NCBI GenBank assembly: GCA_963664465.2 | Contig: CAXXSU010000015.1 | Location: 248,001-312,000 of the forward strand | Reading direction: 5' to 3' | DNA length: 64,000 bases | From: CAVOAK01 sp963664465 | GTDB lineage: Bacteria > Pseudomonadota > Alphaproteobacteria > UBA8366 > CAVOAK01 | In this document: one piece after another, positions 43,202-52,700 of the stretch | Layout of the letters: the number at the start of each line of letters is the position of its first letter | Numbering within the stretch: the first letter of the stretch is position 1 | Made by a program: the position numbers and the translations under genes | Notes under the pieces: generated by a model | The model's database searches: none | What the model was told of the DNA's origin: nothing | What the model saw: the letters and a program-made list of their open reading frames with translations, nothing else

Positions 43202-44251
43202 TTATGCGTTCTTGACGGACTCGTCGGCTTCGCCTGCCGCTGCCCCATCAGTTGAAGGCTCTGCGCCTTCCGTGGCTTGCTCTGGCGCTTCTGCAGCGGA
43301 TTCCGTTGCCGTGGCTTGCTCTGGTGCGTCTGCAGCGGATTCCGTTGCCGTGGCTTGCTCTGGCGCATCTGCAGCGGATTCCGTTGCCGTGGCCTCGCTT
43401 GGGACCGGCGCGGGATCGCTGCTTTCTGCGTCGGCCTGCTCCACGCCCGCGTCGGCGTCCGGCATCATGGCGGTCTTACCGTTGCCTGGCGCACCCTCGT
43501 CAGTTGGAATAGCCTCGCTCAATCCGTCCTCAGACTCTCCCGCGTCCGGACTTGTCGCCATTAGCTCAGCTTGTAAGCCGTCTAGGACGGCGCCACTAAT
43601 GAGATCGCAGTAGAGACTGATTGCCCGCATCGCATCATCGTTGCCCGGAACCGGGTAGGTCACCATATGCGGATCGGAGTTGCTGTCGATCACGGCGACA
43701 ATCGGGATTTTTAACTTGTGAGCTTCTTTGACGGCGATCATCTCCTTGTTTGTGTCGACGACAAAAAGGATATCAGGAAGGTCGCCCATCTCTTTAATGC
43801 CACCGAGCGCGCGCTCCAACTTGTCGCGTTCGCGCGTCAGTTGCAAAAGTTCCTTCTTGGTTAAACCTACATTATCTTCGGCGAGTTGTGCATCGAGGTC
43901 GCGCAAGCGCCTTATGGAATTTGATATGGTTTTCCAATTGGTTAACGTGCCACCAAGCCATCGGTGGTTGACAAAATATTGACCACAGCGTCGAGCGGCG
44001 TCGGCAACGACGTCCGTTGCCTGTCGTTTCGTTCCTACAAAGAGAATTCGACCACCGGCGGCGGCCACGGTTCGCACGGCCTCGACCGCACGCTGAAGCA
44101 TGGGCACCGTTTGCTCAAGGTCGATGATGTGAATGCCACTACGGGCACCAAAGATGTACGGCTCCATCTTTGGGTTCCAGCGACGGGTGGTATGACCAAA
44201 ATGGACGCCAGCTTCCAACAGCTGACGCATCGTAAACGTAGGCATTGCCAC
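43202..44251 (-). CDS. rpsB: 30S ribosomal protein S2 with a long acidic, repeat-bearing C-terminal extension
   Basis: A 349-aa S2. Residues 1-230 are the conserved protein: TMRQLLEAGVHFGHTTRRWNPKM, IHIIDLEQTV, GGRILFVGTKRQA, NHRWLGGTLTN, and PIVAVIDSNSDP. Usual length is about 240-260. The extra C-terminal ~90 residues are Ala/Glu/Thr-rich, negatively charged and contain a 13-residue unit repeated three times (EQATATESAADAP). Start is GTG 44251 (AMPTFTMRQ, matching the family's MALPTFTMRQ), with AGGA upstream. Alphaproteobacterial S2 often has some tail, but this one is long. Confidence 0.97.
   Translation of the reverse strand: MAMPTFTMRQLLEAGVHFGHTTRRWNPKMEPYIFGARSGIHIIDLEQTVPMLQRAVEAVRTVAAAGGRILFVGTKRQATDVVADAARRCGQYFVNHRWLGGTLTNWKTISNSIRRLRDLDAQLAEDNVGLTKKELLQLTRERDKLERALGGIKEMGDLPDILFVVDTNKEMIAVKEAHKLKIPIVAVIDSNSDPHMVTYPVPGNDDAMRAISLYCDLISGAVLDGLQAELMATSPDAGESEDGLSEAIPTDEGAPGNGKTAMMPDADAGVEQADAESSDPAPVPSEATATESAADAPEQATATESAADAPEQATATESAAEAPEQATEGAEPSTDGAAAGEADESVKNA
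43272..43388. repeat. Three in-frame 39-bp tandem repeats in rpsB
   Basis: Units 43272-43310, 43311-43349 and 43350-43388 begin GTGGCTTGCTCTGG and end GATTCCGTTGCC on plus, differing at only a few bases. Each encodes 13 residues of the S2 tail. Length variation by slippage would keep the frame. Confidence 0.9.
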
Positions 44252-44435
44252 GAGAATATTCCTTTTCCGGTTATGCCGCCGCGGGAATGGCCGACGATGC
44301 CGGCACCGGAGCGACCGCCGCCCGTCTAGTTGGGACCGGTGTGCGCTTAACCCGCGTGAGAGATAGTGTTAGCTCGGCGATATACCGCCTTGGCCCCGCG
44401 TTGGCAAGCCTGAGCCGCCGATCATGTTAGCTGCG

Positions 44436-47400
44436 TTAGTACTCGTGAATGTCGCGAACACCGGGGATGGCTTTGATTGCTGATCGAATCGCCGGAGAGA
44501 TGGCATACGCACCAGGAATACTCATTTCAACTTCTTGCACGTCAATATCCAAGACAATATCAAAACGCCCCCTTCCCTCGGAGCCGTGCTGCGCGATGAC
44601 ATTTGCAAGGCGATGGATGGCATTCTCGGTCTCAAGGAAGATCTTAAGTCGCGCCGTAGCCTGCGCCGAGGCCTCTTCCAGGGTTTCGATCTTCTGTACG
44701 GTTAACCGAACGGCATCTTGTCGCCGTTGCAGATCTGCCGTGATGAGCAGTGGACTCTTCAATTCAAGGAGTTCGCCGTGGCTCGCCAATACCTCCGAGA
44801 ACACAGTTACCTCGTAGCTTCCCGACGCATCCGAAAGCTGTACGAATGCCATGCGGCTGCCGCGCGACGACATCGTGAAGCGACGTCCAAGAACAACGCC
44901 GGCAATCTTTATGCGGCTATCGGGTATTTGCCCGTTCTGGATATCCAGCCAGGAAACAACGTCTAGACGCTCACATTCGCGGCTGAAGGACTGAAGCGGA
45001 TGAGCGGATAGGTAGAATCCGATTGCTTCGAACTCCTGCTGCAATCGCTTATCGGCGGACCAGGCGTCGGCATCGGGCAGAGCCATTCGTGACGCGGCTG
45101 CAATCTCGCCGCCGAACAGACTCACCTGTGACGACTCCCTGTCGCTTTGCGCGACACTGGCATGGCGGACCAAGATTTCGGCCGCCTCAAAGACCTGCCC
45201 GCGATTTTCACAAAGCGAATCGAAGGCACCCGCGCGTGCCAGGGACTCGAGCTGTCGCTTGTTGACGACGCGCGCGTCTATGCGCTCGGCGAATTCATAC
45301 AGATCACTGAATTGTCCGTTGGCTTCACGCTCCGCAACCACGCACTTCATGGCTGCCTCGCCGACATTTTTGAGCGCGGCCAGTGCATATCGGATGGCGG
45401 GTTCGCCTTCCTCCGTCGGTTCGACAATAAAGCCGGCGCTGGAACGATTAATATCGGGTGGCAGCAAGCGAATTTTCAACCGCTCCAAGTCACTCCTTAA
45501 AGTGTTTATCTTGTCGGTGTTGCCAAGCTCGTAGGACATCGATGCGGCCATGAACTCGACCGTGTAATTGGCCTTGAGATATGCCGTTTGGTACGCCACA
45601 AGCGCATATGCGGCAGCGTGCGCCTTGTTGAAGCCATAGCCGGCAAACTTTGCGACCTGATCGAAGATGCGGCCGGCGACAGATTTTTCGACACCGCGTT
45701 CCACCGCACCGTCAACGAAGGCCTCGTGTTGCGCATCCATCTCCTTCTTGATCTTCTTACCCATTGCCCTGCGCAGAAGATCGGCGTTGCCGAGCGTGAA
45801 GCCCGAAAGCGCCTGGGCGATTTGCAGGACCTGCTCCTGATAGATCATGATGCCGAAGGTTTCCTTTAAGATGCCTTCGATCGAGGGATGCAGATAATCC
45901 GGCTGTTCCCGGCCATGCTTGCGATTTATGTAACTTGGAATGTTATCCATCGGGCCGGGACGATAAAGCGCTACGACGGCAATTATGTCTTCGAAACGGT
46001 CGGGACGAAGCTTTCGCAATACGTCGCGCATCCCCGAGCTTTCCATCTGAAACACACCTGGTGTCTCAGCCTCACACAACAACTGGAAGGTCGGCGCGTC
46101 GTCGAGCGGCAGTTTCGACAGGTCGACGTCAATTCCGCGCTCGGCAAGCAAGTCGACGGTGTGACGCAACACGGTGAGAGTTTTGAGACCAAGGAAGTCA
46201 AACTTTACAAGGCCCGCCAGCTCGACATACTTCATGCTGAATTGCGTGACCGGCATGTCCGAGCGCGGATCGCGGTAGAGCGGCACAAGTTCGTCGAGCG
46301 GGCGATCGCCAATAACCACACCCGCGGCGTGGGTCGAGGCGTGCCGGTACAGGCCTTCGAGATGCAGCGCCGTATCGAGCAGACGAGCTATCGTTTCGTC
46401 CTCTGCCTGCATTGACTGAAGTGTCGGCTCATCATCGATCACTTGCTGCAGACCGACCGGGTTGGCGGGGTTGTTGGGAACCAACTTGCAGATGCGATCG
46501 ACCTGGCTATAGGGGATCTCCAGAACGCGTCCAACGTCGCGCAGCACGGCACGGGCCTGGAGTTTGCCGAAGGTGATAATCTGCGCGACGCGTTCTTCGC
46601 CATACTCGCGTTGCACGTAACGAATGACTTCGTCGCGCCGGGCCATACAAAAATCGAGGTCGAAATCCGGCAATGTTACGCGCTCCGGATTGAGAAATCT
46701 TTCAAACACAAGGCCCCAGCGAAGCGGGTCGAGGTCGGTAATTGTGAGAGCCCAGGAGACAACCGAGCCGGCACCCGATCCGCGGCCAGGTCCGACTGGG
46801 ATACCTGCGTCGAACGACCACTGAATGATATCGGCGACGATCAGGAAGTATCCAGCGAACCCGGTCTCCTCGATGACCGCAAGTTCGCTTTCGAGACGCT
46901 CGCGATATGGCGCTGCAGCAGCCTCGCGCGCCGCTTCGTCCATCGTTGGCGTAAAGACGTGGGCTTGGAGTCGATTCTGCAGCCCGGATTCCGCCATCTC
47001 GCGCAACACATCCCTTTCGCTGCGGCCCTTGAGCTTTGGATAGACCGGTAGAATAGGGTCGCGTGTCTCAGCCATGAACGCGCAGCGTTGGGCGATGACG
47101 ATGGTATTGCTGATCGCCTCCGGAATATCGGCAAACAGCGTGCGCATTTCCTCGGCCGACTTGAAGCGATGCTCGGGGGTCAGGCGGCGGCGATTTCGCT
47201 GCGAAACGTAGGCGCCCTGTGAAATGCAGAGTAGCACGTCATGCGCCTCAAACATTTCAGCTTCGCCAAAAAAAACCTCGTTAGTGGCAACCAGCGGCAA
47301 ATCGTAGCGGTATGCCAGATCAATTAAGTCCGTCTCAATCTGTGTTTCTTCAGGCATCCCGTGCCGCATGATTTCGACATAAAGGCGATCGCTGAACAAT

Positions 47401-47897
47401 TCGCCAAGGCGACCGAGCATCGCTTCGGCGCCGGACACATGACCTTCGTTTAATAGCCTCCCCACCGCACCGTGTGGACCACCTGTAAGCGCTAGCAACC
47501 CCGCGTTCCGATTCTTGAGATCCGCGAGCGATATCTGCACTGGCTCGCCGCTTTCGGTCTGCAGGTATGACATGCTGACGAGCTTCAGAAGATTTGCATA
47601 GCCTTCCGAATTTTGCACAAGGAGGATCAATTGATCCGGGGCCGGTGCTGTTCCGTTTGATGATTGGTCCTGCTCTCGACGCACACCGATCTGGCAGCCG
47701 ACAATCGGTTGTATTCCGGCCTCAGCCATGGTGTTCGAAAATTCCAGGGCGCCGAATAGATTTGCCGTATCGGTGATTGCAACCGCCGGCATGTGCTTCG
47801 CCTTACACAATGCGGCTAGCGCATCGAGTTTTATCGCGCCTTCAGAAAGCGAGTAGGCGGTGTGAACGCGCAGATGAACGAACTCCGCATGCGGCAT
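44436..47897 (-). CDS. dnaE: DNA polymerase III subunit alpha
   Basis: A 1153-aa replicative polymerase. The N-terminal PHP domain has FVHLRVHTAYSLSEGA and VAITDTANLFG. The palm has PVGPGRGSGAGSVVSWAL and the catalytic aspartates in LPDFDLDFCMARR. Later motifs include YGEERVAQIITFGKLQARA, DFLGLKTLTVL and YGFNKAHAAAYALVAYQTAYLK. An OB-fold part near 1010-1090 and a degenerate C-terminal tail follow. Length is normal for DnaE1. ATG 47897. Confidence 0.98.
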   Translation of the reverse strand: MPHAEFVHLRVHTAYSLSEGAIKLDALAALCKAKHMPAVAITDTANLFGALEFSNTMAEAGIQPIVGCQIGVRREQDQSSNGTAPAPDQLILLVQNSEGYANLLKLVSMSYLQTESGEPVQISLADLKNRNAGLLALTGGPHGAVGRLLNEGHVSGAEAMLGRLGELFSDRLYVEIMRHGMPEETQIETDLIDLAYRYDLPLVATNEVFFGEAEMFEAHDVLLCISQGAYVSQRNRRRLTPEHRFKSAEEMRTLFADIPEAISNTIVIAQRCAFMAETRDPILPVYPKLKGRSERDVLREMAESGLQNRLQAHVFTPTMDEAAREAAAAPYRERLESELAVIEETGFAGYFLIVADIIQWSFDAGIPVGPGRGSGAGSVVSWALTITDLDPLRWGLVFERFLNPERVTLPDFDLDFCMARRDEVIRYVQREYGEERVAQIITFGKLQARAVLRDVGRVLEIPYSQVDRICKLVPNNPANPVGLQQVIDDEPTLQSMQAEDETIARLLDTALHLEGLYRHASTHAAGVVIGDRPLDELVPLYRDPRSDMPVTQFSMKYVELAGLVKFDFLGLKTLTVLRHTVDLLAERGIDVDLSKLPLDDAPTFQLLCEAETPGVFQMESSGMRDVLRKLRPDRFEDIIAVVALYRPGPMDNIPSYINRKHGREQPDYLHPSIEGILKETFGIMIYQEQVLQIAQALSGFTLGNADLLRRAMGKKIKKEMDAQHEAFVDGAVERGVEKSVAGRIFDQVAKFAGYGFNKAHAAAYALVAYQTAYLKANYTVEFMAASMSYELGNTDKINTLRSDLERLKIRLLPPDINRSSAGFIVEPTEEGEPAIRYALAALKNVGEAAMKCVVAEREANGQFSDLYEFAERIDARVVNKRQLESLARAGAFDSLCENRGQVFEAAEILVRHASVAQSDRESSQVSLFGGEIAAASRMALPDADAWSADKRLQQEFEAIGFYLSAHPLQSFSRECERLDVVSWLDIQNGQIPDSRIKIAGVVLGRRFTMSSRGSRMAFVQLSDASGSYEVTVFSEVLASHGELLELKSPLLITADLQRRQDAVRLTVQKIETLEEASAQATARLKIFLETENAIHRLANVIAQHGSEGRGRFDIVLDIDVQEVEMSIPGAYAISPAIRSAIKAIPGVRDIHEY

Positions 47898-47997
47898 TTG
47901 CTAACGTTGCACGTCGGGCTACACCGTGTCAGCCAGAACGGTTCGGCAACATCTAGTAGTTAAGAGAATTATTCACACTGGATACAGCCTCCAGCCG

Positions 47998-48040
47998 CCG
48001 TTTATGGGCCGTTTATGGGCCGTTTATGGGCCGTTTATGG
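47998..48040. repeat. Four 11-bp tandem repeats overlapping the lolD stop
   Basis: CCGTTTATGGG repeated three times and a fourth copy of ten bases. The lolD stop codon (complement of TTA, 48035-48037) lies in the last copy, so all other copies are downstream of lolD and 100 bp upstream of dnaE. Confidence 0.9.
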
Positions 48041-48754
48041 TTTGTCGGGAGCGGCCGATGAGTGGCTCGGTTCGCCGACAATTACGCCGTCCTGCAAGGC
48101 GAGGACACGATCTACTCGCTTCGTCAGTTCGAGATTATGTGTGGCGATCAGGGCCGCCAGGTTGGTCTTCTTGACCAAATCGACCAAGACATCGAAAACC
48201 TCGCCGGCTGTGCGATGATCGAGATTCCCGGTCGGCTCGTCGGCAAGCAGAAGCTGTGGCTTGTTGGCAAGCGCTCTGGCGATTGCGATACGTTGCTGCT
48301 CGCCACCGGATAGCCGAGCGGGCCGATGGCTCGCCCTGTCCTGGAGACCGACAGCGGCCAGCAGCTTACGAGCCCAGGCGTCTGCCGCCGACTTACTCGT
48401 TCCGGCAATCAATTGCGGCAAAATGATATTCTCGAGTGCGGAAAATTCGGGCAGCAGGTGGTGGAATTGGTAGACGAAACCGATTTGATGGCGTCGAACC
48501 ACGGTTCGTTGGTCGTCTGTCATCGTTGAGCACGACGTCCCGTTAACCACGACGTCGCCGCCGTCAGGCCATTCCAGCAGGCCGGCAACATGCAACAATG
48601 TCGACTTGCCGGATCCGGAAGGCCCGGTCAGGGCGACCAACTCGCCGGAACCGATATTAAGAGAGGCGCCGCGCAAGACTTCGAGCCGCTCGGCGCCTTG
48701 GCTGTAGGTGCGAACGACACGGAGAAGAGCGAACGCAGCAGCAGGATCACTCAT
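48035..48754 (-). CDS. lolD: Lipoprotein-releasing ABC transporter ATP-binding protein LolD
   Basis: A 239-aa ABC ATPase. Walker A is GPSGSGKST (about 44-52), the Q-loop is in GFVYQFHHLLPEFSALEN, the signature is LSGGEQQRIAIARAL, Walker B is LLLADEPTGNLD, and the switch His is in ATHNLELTKR. It powers LolC/E-dependent release of lipoproteins from the inner membrane. ATG 48754 overlaps the lolC/E end by 8 bases. The C-terminus is set by a tandem repeat. Confidence 0.97.
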   Translation of the reverse strand: MSDPAAAFALLRVVRTYSQGAERLEVLRGASLNIGSGELVALTGPSGSGKSTLLHVAGLLEWPDGGDVVVNGTSCSTMTDDQRTVVRRHQIGFVYQFHHLLPEFSALENIILPQLIAGTSKSAADAWARKLLAAVGLQDRASHRPARLSGGEQQRIAIARALANKPQLLLADEPTGNLDHRTAGEVFDVLVDLVKKTNLAALIATHNLELTKRVDRVLALQDGVIVGEPSHSSAAPDKP

Positions 48755-49991
48755 AGCGCAACAGTTCGACTGGATCGAGCCGCGCCGCGCGCCAAGCCGG
48801 GTAGATCGACGCCAGGAACGACAATACGAGCGCCATGACCACGACCAGCACGACTTCCGTGTTATTGATCTTGGCGGGTAGCTGCGAGAGGAAATAGATC
48901 TCGGCCTGGAACAAGTCGACGTCCGAGAACAGCTCGATCCAGCGTCGGATCGTTTCGATATTCAGCGCAAAGGCGATGCCGAGTACGCTTCCGACGACCG
49001 TTCCGACAACGCCCACGCTGGCACCGGTGATAAAGAAGATGCGGAGGATCATGGCGCGCGTCGCGCCCAATGTTCGAAGGATCGCTATTCCCTTGCCCTT
49101 GTCGTGCACCAGCATGATCTGGCTCGACACGATGTTGAAGGCAGCGATGACAATGATCAGCGTGAGAATCAGGAACATGACATTGCGCTCTACTTGAAGC
49201 GCGGTGAAGAAACTTGAATGCACCTGCTGCCAGTCCCGCAGGAGGCCGATTCCACCCAATTCATCAGAGAGTTTGGCGCGTATTGCGCTCGCCTGATCGG
49301 CGTCATGGAGGACGACCTCGAGAGAGGAGATTCCGTCGCGCAGTCGAAAGAATTTCTGCGCCAATCCAAGCGGCATGTATATGAAACTATTGTCGTATTC
49401 GAACATACCGATCTCAACGATACCGATGACGCGGTAAGCCTTCATGCGCGGAACAGTCCCGAACGCGCTCGGATTTCCGCGCGGTGAAATCAGCGTCACG
49501 TGGTCGCCCACCGAAAGCGCCAAACGACGTGCCAGCCGCGATCCGAGAAACACACCCTCACCCTTGGCAAAGCGGTCGACTGAACCAGCCTTCAGGTTCT
49601 CGGCCAAAATTGGTTTGGCGGCAAAATCGGCCGCCCGGAGCGCGCGCACCATAGCTCCCGAGGCGACATTGTTCGCGCTAACCATGACCTGACCCTCGAT
49701 GATCGGCGTCACGGCGGATACTCCCTCGGTGGCGCGCACGCGGTCGGCCAAGGCGTCGAAATCAAGTAGTTGGCGGTCGTTGGCGGCGATATTGACGTGG
49801 CCATTGAGGCCGAGCACCCGCGTCAACAACTCCTCTCGGAACCCGTTCATCACGGCCATGACAATAATCAGCGTCGCCACGCCCAAGGTGATCCCAAGCA
49901 GAGACAACAAGGCAATAATTGATATGAAACCTTCCTGGCGTCGCGCCCGAAGGTAGCGAAAGGCGACGAGCCGCTCGAAAGCCGAAAACAC
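48747..49991 (-). CDS. lolC: Lipoprotein-releasing ABC transporter permease, LolC/LolE family
   Basis: A 414-aa inner-membrane protein with one N-terminal membrane segment (about 20-45), a periplasmic MacB-like domain, and three C-terminal segments in an FtsX domain. Family marks: FERLVAFRYLRARRQEGFISIIALLS, MAVMNGFREEL, and DKGKGIAILRTLGATRAMILRIF. A single permease gene next to lolD is the alphaproteobacterial arrangement (likely homodimer). Start GTG 49991 is 4 bases from the proS stop. Confidence 0.95.
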   Translation of the reverse strand: MFSAFERLVAFRYLRARRQEGFISIIALLSLLGITLGVATLIIVMAVMNGFREELLTRVLGLNGHVNIAANDRQLLDFDALADRVRATEGVSAVTPIIEGQVMVSANNVASGAMVRALRAADFAAKPILAENLKAGSVDRFAKGEGVFLGSRLARRLALSVGDHVTLISPRGNPSAFGTVPRMKAYRVIGIVEIGMFEYDNSFIYMPLGLAQKFFRLRDGISSLEVVLHDADQASAIRAKLSDELGGIGLLRDWQQVHSSFFTALQVERNVMFLILTLIIVIAAFNIVSSQIMLVHDKGKGIAILRTLGATRAMILRIFFITGASVGVVGTVVGSVLGIAFALNIETIRRWIELFSDVDLFQAEIYFLSQLPAKINNTEVVLVVVMALVLSFLASIYPAWRAARLDPVELLRYE

Positions 49992-49995
49992 CGGG

Positions 49996-51318
49996 CTAGT
50001 TCCCCACTAGGCGCGGCACTGCAGCCTCGATCGCCAGGTCTTCAGATTCGCCGGACCGCCTGTGGCGCACTTCAACTTTGCCGTCGGCGAGGCCTCTCGG
50101 GCCAACCACAAGAACCGAGGGCAAGCCAATCAATTCCATTTCGGCAAACTTCACACCGGCCCGCTCGTCGCGATCGTCGTACAGCACATCGATCCCCTGC
50201 GCTTTGAATGCCGCATAGAAATCCTCGCATCGGGTGTCGCAGGCGCTGTCGCCGACCTTGAGATTAATCAAACCAACGCGAAACGGGGCCACGCTTTCAG
50301 GCCAAATGATACCCGCATTATCGTGGTTAGCTTCGATAATTGCACCGACCAAGCGCGAAACTCCTATTCCGTAGGAGCCCATATGAACCGCAACCTGCTC
50401 GCCTTCACTCGTTGTTACGCTGGCGCCGAGCTTTTCCGAATATTTCGTTCCGAAGAAGAATATATGCCCGACTTCAATGCCGCGTGCCTCGATGCGCTGG
50501 TCGGCGGGTACTTCTGCCTCAAACCGCGCTTCATCATGCGCGTCGTCGGCCGCGGCATAAGGTGCGGTCCAGCTGTCAACCATCGGCTGCAGATCGGCCT
50601 CATAGTCGACACTCTTGCCCAAGACGTCGCGTTCGGTGAGGTCTCGATGGCAAAATACGCTGCTCTCGCCGGTCTCCGCCAGAATAATGAATTCGTGGCT
50701 CAGTTCGCCGCCGATCGGACCGGTATCCGCCCGCATGGGAATCGCTTTGAGACCCATACGGGCAAACGTTCGCAGATAGCTGACGAACATCTTGTTGTAG
50801 GCGACACGTCCGGCTGTTTCATCGAGATCGAAGGAGTAGGCATCCTTCATGTAAAACTCGCGGCCGCGCATGATGCCGAAGCGTGGTCGGATCTCGTCAC
50901 GAAACTTCCATTGAATATGATAAAGGTTCTTCGGAAGGTCGCGATAACTCTTGATCTCTTGCGCGAAGATATCCGTGATAAGTTCTTCATTTGTCGGGCC
51001 ATAAAGCATTTCATGTTCGTGGCGATCGCGAATGCGCAGCATCTCCTTGCCGTAGTCGTCGTAGCGTCCGGATTTAATCCAAAGATCGGCCGACTGGATG
51101 GTCGGCATCAACATTTCCTGAGCTCCGGCCGCGTCTTGTTCCTCGCGAACGATCTGCTCGATCCGTTTTAGGACGTTGAAGCCAAGCGGCAGCCAAGAGT
51201 ATATGCCGGCGCTTGATTGCCGGATCATGCCGGCGCGCAGCATCAGCCGATGGGAGACAATCTGCGCTTCGCTTGGATTTTCCCTGAGTGTCGGCAAGAA
51301 ATAGCGGGTTAAGCGCAT
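49996..51318 (-). CDS. proS: Prolyl-tRNA synthetase (short alphaproteobacterial form)
   Basis: A 440-aa class II synthetase. The class II motifs are in GIYSWLPLGFNVLKRIEQIVREE, LYGPTNEELIT and IQWKFRDEIRPRFGIMRGREF. The sequence passes from TGESSVFCHRD to the C-terminal anticodon domain with SEKLGASVTTSEGEQVAVHMGSYGIGVSRL. It lacks the ~180-residue INS editing domain of the E. coli enzyme, as is normal in alphaproteobacteria. ATG 51318. Confidence 0.97.
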   Translation of the reverse strand: MRLTRYFLPTLRENPSEAQIVSHRLMLRAGMIRQSSAGIYSWLPLGFNVLKRIEQIVREEQDAAGAQEMLMPTIQSADLWIKSGRYDDYGKEMLRIRDRHEHEMLYGPTNEELITDIFAQEIKSYRDLPKNLYHIQWKFRDEIRPRFGIMRGREFYMKDAYSFDLDETAGRVAYNKMFVSYLRTFARMGLKAIPMRADTGPIGGELSHEFIILAETGESSVFCHRDLTERDVLGKSVDYEADLQPMVDSWTAPYAAADDAHDEARFEAEVPADQRIEARGIEVGHIFFFGTKYSEKLGASVTTSEGEQVAVHMGSYGIGVSRLVGAIIEANHDNAGIIWPESVAPFRVGLINLKVGDSACDTRCEDFYAAFKAQGIDVLYDDRDERAGVKFAEMELIGLPSVLVVGPRGLADGKVEVRHRRSGESEDLAIEAAVPRLVGN

Positions 51319-51410
51319 GGTCTGCAGGTTTTCGAGAGTTTGCAGCCGCTACGGTGCGGCTCGCTGGAATTTAGGTAACCGGCTGCCGCTTGTCTATTTA
51401 CAAACCGGCA

Positions 51411-51860
51411 CTATTTGCGCGAACCCAAAATTTCTTGGCATTTTGCGCCAAGTTCGGCGAGACCGTCGTCTCCGATCGGCTGACCGTTGAGGGTTAATTT
51501 CCGCTTATTAATGTCGTAGCGGATCTTGCCGACCGACAGCGACGTTTCGCCAAATGTACTCTTCGACGTTCCGCTCAACGGGTTGAAGGCAATGTCGAAC
51601 TCCAGGATGTCTGGGATCGGCAGCGATGATGTGCTCCCAGCCAGGTCAGCGGGCACCACGGATTTCCCGCGTACATCGACGCCAGCTTTGTAGGCTACAT
51701 CGTCTGCAGGAACATGAGCGACGACGCGCGCGCAGTCTTTTTTGTTGATTTGAACTTTGACAGACTCTTGTGCGAGTGCCCCGGACATCGACGCAACGGT
51801 TGCGACCAGACCTAACACGAGTGCGGGTGTTCGCATGACGCATTGTAATGCAGCCTTCAT
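51411..51860 (-). CDS. Small exported protein of unknown function
   Basis: Not recognised as a named family. ATG 51860 gives 149 aa with an N-terminal signal peptide (CVMRTPALVLGLVATVASMSG, cleavage near ALAQES); ATG 51836 would also work and starts at the signal peptide proper. The mature part is about 110 residues, with two Cys (NKKDCARV, AKCQEIL) that could form a disulfide, and predicted beta-strands. No lipobox was seen. A longer frame to 51968 adds an unlikely leader. It lies 92 bp upstream of proS on the same strand and is probably periplasmic. Confidence 0.7.
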   Translation of the reverse strand: MKAALQCVMRTPALVLGLVATVASMSGALAQESVKVQINKKDCARVVAHVPADDVAYKAGVDVRGKSVVPADLAGSTSSLPIPDILEFDIAFNPLSGTSKSTFGETSLSVGKIRYDINKRKLTLNGQPIGDDGLAELGAKCQEILGSRK

Positions 51861-52135
51861 GCCGCGGCAAAATCCGACATCAGATCGGGCGACATAAAAG
51901 TGAACGGAAAAATGCATCGAGTCGCAAGAAAATGGATGACGCCGCAAAACCAGTTTCGTAAACTTCAATAAGCGCGTTAGACAAAAGTATCGAACGCGCG
52001 GCCAAGGTTCAGGGAGAAAAATTAGCGGCCCTACAAATCGGCCGGTTCAGCACGGGAGCGGAGCGTAACCCACTGAATTAAAAAAATCACTGTTACGTTC
52101 AGGCAAGAGTTCAGAAATGGGCGCTTGCCGTTTTT

Positions 52136-52699
52136 TTATCTGCCCTGTTCCCAGAATTCTGCTTCGACCGCCAGCCATGGCGCCTCGAGTTTGGCAATCT
52201 GCGCATATGCTGGACAGTCGCTCCGGTGTGCGCCCGGCAGATAACCGAGGCTGGTGAGAAATTCGCCGGTGATTTCGCCGCCGGTGAAGCGAAATGTCTG
52301 CTTGAACAGCTTCACCCAGTCATCCTTTCGAAGTGGATGATGCGCATCCAACCAGGCTTTGAATCCACCATCGCTTTTTCGCAAGGCGCGTATGGTTTGG
52401 GCATTTGCGATGGCCGCGTCGACCTTCAGGCGATTTCGGATGATACCGGCATCGGCGAGCAGTCGTGCCCGGTCGCGTGCCCCATAGTCGGCGACACGAT
52501 CAACATCGAAGCCGTCGTAAGCAGCGGTGAACGACGATCGTTTCTTAAGTATTGTCAGCCAAGAGAGGCCGGCCTGGTTGATCTCCAGAATGAGCCGTTC
52601 GAAGAGCACCGATTCATCGCTCGCCGGAAATCCATACTCGGTATCGTGATAAGGCCCGTGATAGGGGTGGTCCGCCGCGAAATCACAGTACCAGTCCAT
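52136..52699 (-). CDS. tag: DNA-3-methyladenine glycosylase I
   Basis: A 187-aa Tag-type base-excision enzyme that removes 3-methyladenine from alkylated DNA. The zinc ligands of the family are visible: C5 (MDWYCDF), H18 (YHDTEYG), and the C-terminal pair in GAHRSDCPAY. LIFEI-type helix LERLILEINQAGLSWLTILKKR and YDGFDVDRVADY are typical of the helix-hairpin-helix fold. ATG 52699 is one base after the DUF1467 stop, so it is in the same unit. It is not usually found in this syntenic block, so probably a later addition. Confidence 0.93.
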   Translation of the reverse strand: MDWYCDFAADHPYHGPYHDTEYGFPASDESVLFERLILEINQAGLSWLTILKKRSSFTAAYDGFDVDRVADYGARDRARLLADAGIIRNRLKVDAAIANAQTIRALRKSDGGFKAWLDAHHPLRKDDWVKLFKQTFRFTGGEITGEFLTSLGYLPGAHRSDCPAYAQIAKLEAPWLAVEAEFWEQGR

Positions 52700-52700
52700 C

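Noticed and set aside
43272..43388. CRISPR-like array (three 39-bp units in rpsB)
   Set aside because: Direct tandem units without spacers, in frame within a protein gene. No other regular repeat-spacer structure exists in the window.
45888..47051. Long plus-strand ORFs within dnaE
   Set aside because: Antisense shadows of the intact dnaE; no ribosome binding sites or family motifs.
51969..52135. Possible tRNA or other structured RNA upstream of the exported protein gene
   Set aside because: No cloverleaf, T-loop consensus or CCA end could be found by reading both strands; no tRNA or rRNA gene was found elsewhere in the window either.
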